From assembly GCA_946415665.1 (NCBI GenBank), contig CAMKTI010000021.1, forward strand, positions 1 to 17,760: a DNA stretch of 17,760 bases, read 5' to 3'. This DNA comes from an uncultured Clostridia bacterium (GTDB taxonomy: Bacteria; Bacillota; Clostridia; Lachnospirales; CAMVHY01). Under the pieces are notes generated by a model. That model had not been told where the DNA came from and ran no database searches. It saw only the letters and a program-made list of their open reading frames with translations. Below, piece by piece: positions 16,701-17,760 of this stretch (its first letter is position 1; every line of letters begins with the position of its first letter). A program made the translations under genes and the position numbers.

Positions 16701-17180
16701 CATAAACTGATTGCTTGGTTTTGGAATATGATTCCATTTGTTCGTAAAAAACAGATCAATACCATCTATAAATTTGTATTTTGCCAGCTGACAAATATTT
16801 TCATTTGAATGAATATCTGGAAAACAAATACCTTCAAGCAATAAAACGCAATTTCTCGGTAGATTTTCTTCATCTTTATTTAATAAATCAAACATCACAT
16901 TACAGAAATTGTTGTCATCAAAAGGATTTTCTAACCAACATTTATTTTTTTCATCATACAAATGTGTTTTTAGTATCGCAGGAAAATAAAAACAAAAACT
17001 TTTAATTTCATCATTTTTTTCTATCCATTTCAACGAACTATGATTTTTGAAATAATATGTCAACGTCGCAACACACGCCGCAGAACCAACTTTTTTGTTT
17101 TTTATTAGTTCGTTTTGGACATGTTTAAATTTTTCTTTATCAAACCAAATTCCCTTTTTGTCATTATTTTTAGTTTGCAT
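10716..17180 (-). CDS. Giant 2154-aa repeat-built hypothetical protein with C-terminal transmembrane hairpin
   Basis: I do not recognise this protein. The start ATG (17178-17180) has a GGAG 11 nt upstream and a promoter about 50 bp further up; the stop is TAA. Domain order: a tandem duplication of about 360 residues (4-368 and 371-727, period 370), with shared blocks such as KTHLYDEKNKCWLENPF and FFTNKWNHIPKPSN; a unique helical region (about 740-1140); a Lys/Glu-rich likely coiled coil (1144-1206); three copies of a ~128-residue unit (1219-1346, 1441-1568, 1590-1718); a long Asn/Lys-rich, probably disordered segment (about 1724-2045); two transmembrane helices (about 2061-2080 and 2082-2104); and a 50-residue polar tail. 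There is no signal peptide and no catalytic motif that I can see. The gene converges on the 3316-aa gene of the same layout, and they share a terminator. A large membrane-anchored binding or host-interaction protein is my inference. Confidence 0.93.
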   Translation of the reverse strand: MQTKNNDKKGIWFDKEKFKHVQNELIKNKKVGSAACVATLTYYFKNHSSLKWIEKNDEIKSFCFYFPAILKTHLYDEKNKCWLENPFDDNNFCNVMFDLLNKDEENLPRNCVLLLEGICFPDIHSNENICQLAKYKFIDGIDLFFTNKWNHIPKPSNQFMDFLIQNISADNIKDYCTKFINPRLEKQFTLEQLSVRNWIFVQCYNYSKDMLLRIQTQNNFIIFYLSLFLDKNFKCLFKCEKNGPDFIESAMNIYENIYKNFMELPHGDEKKAVDNFFRYFSLSFIECVYKYRDNQTAQTKHGVDIYLLRRFYSILKYDEKNLNLILEKLSLKIDAEQDFTVCCKNDFGTSDIIEFHASVKNAQNKFLIKTKNNYERKNIWFYKEKFKSVQDQLTKDSLNPFYSATRVEALTYCLKKYITLQWIETNSDLKNFCFYFPEILKTHLYDEKNKCWLENPFDNKNFCNAMFDLLKKNKKNLSRNCVLLLENFCLPDIHADNKNVYLFQTIAINAMNLFFTNKWNHIPKPSNDFIDFLREQICKYDIEDYCTEFINSKLKSGLVPIELSSRKWILVQENDDAIQTRNNFVIFYLSLFLDKKFKYPFECEKNGLDFIESAMNIYENMYKTFMKLPHKKREDAIYDFFNMFPIRFIKHIIYSYREDKTASIKFKHGIYLFYRFCSILQNDKKQLNLVLENLFRMIDIRQDFVLPYQNAYGTWNFIKLWSSVAKNVAANEISNEKSIFDLKNGQILNYKELLPDELIDKINEYNNKSKSKLQFDIKQETFLIKNGIFHCDENKFLENIESICKIFGLISNKDGEAKKIDDVHLKDFFKLLANNKFNLFKYVCKLESCYAGLAIRGISFLISEFEKFINYHSVKNEANKLFLSNSNDNTFTKKHLFPNPYVCSLYNLMITKFIKAQTGSDELADIVSILLKRFGSIYDLIYKVKNILVEEDYGYKLKGLWNFVLDCVLYVDKGSNKSILSLLIKLVNDNLKKYTEKNDLEQGKISLDLVRSALLLFNVAKAFDYDTNTFYGGQKQKHKNNISDKTFDLLNKILGDENFKSFFELDKTLSIDLQSIKACFQQIKNLNFEVLFYLTDEIFDPNVKQLEQFSPLLEKCVDICKKDGKTTIFDLIQQTEEFTQKKVSKMERINKIKNGAKKIKNYAHEIKEHNLENKNLFLDQIQTENEKESRKANDLLKKLLKQAKKVTGSINVGERGAYLLRSDLLNQYFNSLYEIFCMVYDPTRHINLNLKYKGTYREVISASYNSAIVTKISEYTVSAIMGLNKKNIFEKIDELENIDIEVIGSIISLISPYSNNQVIFFKKENGESIISNIIGELKGLKGNFVDYKKKLGLFNTDQLLNELKENYKGQEILFGNQLIKKAERKQERLINNLCIKSGQFDVDLYKKKKKAMTQLTDLNVYTIKLIASVCILKSTDNDSLFIIRPVNNVCHKLYDFLNMLYVSEDGKNLNSEYKNVCKEVIEQQQEMVVEISKFTIDAIKFLNEKDIFEKVYLTNYKKGEEIDIKIIDDIILLLSNVSQKDIVFFKDEKGKNLTSDIINGLKLLKTNLKINGLRQKFQECKEDYFDYSCLLTDKANICFKDLHDFLLILKEPQTKEQRIYTEVLSGEQNSQMFMLAETLNIILEVIKILNSKDFDVERLKDIDANIIEAIEEIDIKIIDNIILLLSNVSQKDIVFFKDEKGKNITFNIINGLKSFKDKLLQHVNKKNNLQKSNENQVINEIKETEEGNQNQKNVLEITCSEKINSNAKNKSLDSDDNKNNDANNLQNNEIKIKESQKNKNISKENDVVVENKNDLCKANDDEKKVRDADNTKKDNNEKQIEIEKQYVKNEIDFKKVDTFRLIKNEFDEKEKNKKNNSTTAKRKDSFSMSQNEIKFLFDNEDKKNNQMDNNKKNSNEGNSIQKNVNEKKILTEQNNILYENNNNGIKTQEPVLNINSDADNNNLSCGNHSSVSNENFVKQNIKIDGNQNGNIKSFSTNQRTNNGTDEKSSQTARISNLFTNAAGSEDKINEQKIRKDLVNKLDNRVFFLKKWCIFFYQRKKISVSIMIVQIIFLFVGSFYIKALAIVMAVLFVTSLINFLFGRYFSIEEINPKNITGVSNTTEKYEYETNTNDLKPNLNLTDNKREQRDPSDQNF
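10869..11000 (-). other. Transmembrane hairpin of the 2154-aa protein
   Basis: Residues 2061-2104 contain two hydrophobic helices (starting ISVSIMIVQII and KALAIVMAVLF) with almost no loop between them. The preceding segment is basic and aromatic (FLKKWCIFFYQRKK) and could lie along the membrane surface. The flanking charges suggest that both ends are on the same side of the membrane. This matches the hairpin of the convergent giant protein in spacing and position, but not in sequence. Confidence 0.8.
11046..12011 (-). other. Asn/Lys-rich low-complexity linker
   Basis: About 320 residues (1724-2045) are dominated by Asn, Lys, Asp, Glu, Gln and Ser, with few hydrophobic residues and many N and K runs. 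The segment is probably disordered and separates the folded repeats from the membrane hairpin. On the plus strand it makes T-rich spurious ORFs. Confidence 0.75.
12027..12413 (-). repeat. ~128-residue repeat unit, third copy
   Basis: Residues 1590-1718 begin with a helix resembling FKDLHDFLLIL and end with EIDIKIIDNIILLLSNVSQ, KDIVFFKDEKGKN and NIINGLKSFK. It aligns with the units at 1441-1568 and 1219-1346. Its second half is nearly identical to the middle copy, while the first half has diverged. Confidence 0.85.
12072..12170 (-). repeat. 99-bp near-identical repeat, copy 1
   Basis: This segment matches 12525-12623 with a fixed 453-bp offset and only one mismatch (12143 T versus 12596 C). 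It encodes the EIDIKIIDNIILLLSNVSQ to FFKDEKGKN part of the third repeat unit. Confidence 0.93.
12477..12860 (-). repeat. ~128-residue repeat unit, middle copy
   Basis: Residues 1441-1568 carry the same order of elements: a CHKLYDFLNMLY-like helix, a central ISKFTIDAIKFLNEKDIFEK segment, then IDIKIIDDIILLLSNVSQ and VFFKDEKGKNLTSDIINGLK. The central segment resembles the first copy (ISEYTVSAIMGLNKKNIFEK), and the end resembles the third copy. Confidence 0.85.
12525..12623 (-). repeat. 99-bp near-identical repeat, copy 2
   Basis: This is the partner of 12072-12170, within the middle repeat unit. The similarity falls off sharply on the 12623 side and gradually on the other side. Confidence 0.93.
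13143..13526 (-). repeat. ~128-residue repeat unit, first and most diverged copy
   Basis: Residues 1219-1346 align with the two later units through YFNSLYEIFCMVY, ISEYTVSAIMGLNKKNIFEK, IDIEVIGSIISLIS, VIFFKKENGESI and NIIGELKGLK. The similarity is clear at protein level but much weaker in DNA than between copies two and three. Confidence 0.8.
15000..16070 (-). repeat. N-terminal ~360-residue tandem duplication, second copy
   Basis: Residues 371-727 repeat residues 4-368 in the same order. Large parts keep an exact offset of 370 codons (1110 bp), for example 15821 onward against 16931 onward. Protein identity is roughly 70% in the best block by eye (residues 421-490 against 51-120). Small length changes occur near residues 575-670. 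Confidence 0.92.
16077..17171 (-). repeat. N-terminal ~360-residue tandem duplication, first copy
   Basis: Residues 4-368 begin KNNDKKGIWFDKEKFK and pair with KNNYERKNIWFYKEKFK of the second copy. DNA similarity remains visible over many stretches of 20-40 bases, so the duplication is not ancient, yet many amino acids have changed. Confidence 0.92.
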
Positions 17181-17191
17181 TTTGTCCCACT

Positions 17192-17195
17192 CTCC
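17192..17195 (-). promoter_or_regulatory. Shine-Dalgarno site of the 2154-aa gene
   Basis: The minus strand reads GGAG, then 11 nt, then ATG. The spacing is slightly long, but GAG within GGAGAG also lies 9 nt from the start. No other ATG with a better site is seen nearby. Confidence 0.55.
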
Positions 17196-17231
17196 AAAAT
17201 TATTTTTTAAACCGAAGTTTAATTATAATTA

Positions 17232-17261
17232 ATTATAACACAACAATATATAGTAAAGCAA
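17232..17261 (-). promoter_or_regulatory. Probable sigma70 promoter of the 2154-aa gene
   Basis: On the minus strand, -35 TTGCTT (17256-17261) is 18 bp from a perfect -10 TATAAT (17232-17237). A second TATAAT lies at 17222-17227, and both sit within the 16-bp perfect palindrome TTATAATTAATTATAA (17223-17238). The predicted leader is about 45 nt. Confidence 0.6.
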
Positions 17262-17385
17262 ATAAAATCGTAATAAGAATTTTAGATAAAAAAATAAAAA
17301 TCGAATCATAACATTTAATATCGTCCGTAAATATAAAATCAAAAATAAAGAATAATTGTGCATCAGGTAATTAATTTTTAAGCAC

Positions 17386-17424
17386 AAAAAAACTTTCAGA
17401 CCGCTAAATCTGAAAGCTTTTTTT
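17386..17424 (-). terminator. Intrinsic terminator upstream of the 2154-aa gene
   Basis: The arms CTTTCAGA (17393-17400) and TCTGAAAG (17409-17416) pair perfectly around an 8-nt loop, with seven A on the left and seven T on the right (the stem can extend across one A-C mismatch). No plus-strand gene ends here. It most likely ends minus-strand transcripts coming from the right, and insulates the giant gene's promoter. Confidence 0.75.
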
Positions 17425-17476
17425 ACTACGATAAAAAAATTTTATCTTAAACCACTTTATTAAATCCAAAGTTTAT
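17425..17476 (-). repeat. Terminator-linked trailer sequence, copy B
   Basis: This is the ungapped counterpart of 10538-10589, again directly next to a terminator and in the same orientation. Its place corresponds to the 3' untranslated region of a minus-strand gene lying to the right. Confidence 0.6.
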
Positions 17477-17501
17477 CTCATCAATCGTATTCAGATACAT
17501 C

Positions 17502-17542
17502 ATAAAAAAATTTTTATCATAATAAAAAAATTTTTATCATAA
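17502..17542. repeat. 20-bp AT-rich tandem repeat x2
   Basis: Two exact copies with a period of 20 bp (21 matching bases, core TAAAAAAATTTTTATCAT). Each copy is itself nearly palindromic. The intergenic stretch 17477-17604 contains nothing else that I can identify. Confidence 0.85.
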
Positions 17543-17604
17543 AGATTTGTTTTGTACAACTTTTTTATTTTATATTTGTATTGCAATAAAACTTTCCTCT
17601 ATTA

Positions 17605-17760
17605 GATACTGTCTACATGAAAAAAATTTAAAAGAATGACAAATACATAAAGATACAACGAACATAAATAGAAGCGATGAAAGCATCGAGTGTTTTAGCG
17701 TATCGGGTGGCAATAGCGTGCCAACGTTTAAAAGCAAGGAAAGTATTCTCGATAATATGT
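17605..17760 (-). mobile_element. IS5-family insertion sequence, 3' end
   Basis: The element continues beyond the window. Its end is placed near 17605, where AT-only flank gives way to GATACTGTCTACATGA, which resembles the terminal inverted repeats of IS5-type elements (ACTGTCTAC). The preceding TTA/TA could be the target site. The exact boundary cannot be proven without the other end. Confidence 0.6.
17628..17760 (-). CDS. IS5-family transposase, C-terminal 43 residues (partial)
   Basis: The minus-strand frame from the window edge to TAA (17628-17630) encodes HIIENTFLAFKRWHAIATRY, continuing AKTLDAFIASIYVRCIFMYL and ending SFF. The ENTF...RWHAIATRYAKT pattern with a hydrophobic RCIF ending is typical of the C-terminus of IS5-family DDE transposases (the C-terminal acidic E of the catalytic triad lies in or near IIENTF). 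The N-terminal part is outside the window. The visible frame is intact, so the copy may be active. Confidence 0.88.
   Translation of the reverse strand, partial: HIIENTFLAFKRWHAIATRYAKTLDAFIASIYVRCIFMYLSFF

Noticed and set aside
1..17760. CRISPR array, tRNA or rRNA genes
   Set aside because: No regularly spaced repeats, cloverleaf-like segments or rRNA-like sequence were seen; the repeats present are tandem and coding, or AT-rich intergenic.

Overview
This window comes from a very AT-rich bacterial genome, most likely a host-associated or intracellular bacterium with many insertion sequences (a Rickettsiales-like or similar endosymbiont would fit). The evidence for bacteria is a textbook sigma70 promoter, Shine-Dalgarno sites, intrinsic terminators, and IS630- and IS5-family transposase fragments at the two edges. 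Lineage cannot be settled from sequence alone, because neither large gene belongs to a family I recognise.

Layout. Positions 2-226 hold the C-terminal end of a decayed IS630-family transposase with an in-frame stop. A promoter at 379-407 then drives a giant plus-strand gene at 510-10460 (3316 aa). A strong hairpin at 10498-10537 has A and T runs on both sides and can serve as a shared terminator for two convergent genes. The second giant gene lies on the minus strand at 10716-17180 (2154 aa), with its promoter at about 17232-17261. Upstream of it (17386-17604) is another terminator hairpin followed by about 50 bp that resemble the sequence after the first terminator, then an AT-rich 20-bp tandem repeat. 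From about 17605 to the window end is the 3' end of an IS5-family element, also on the minus strand.

The two giant proteins fill about 92% of the window. They share no clear sequence similarity but have the same plan: no N-terminal signal peptide, a very long predicted alpha-helical body, an Asn/Lys-rich low-complexity stretch, two closely spaced transmembrane helices near the C-terminus, and a short polar tail. The second protein is built from internal repeats: a 370-codon tandem duplication at the N-terminus, and three copies of a ~128-residue unit, two of which share a nearly identical 99-bp patch. I infer a pair of large membrane-tethered proteins, possibly host-interaction factors, in an IS-bounded accessory region. 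Their function is unknown. The copied terminator suggests a third gene of this kind once lay, or still lies, to the right beyond the IS5 element.
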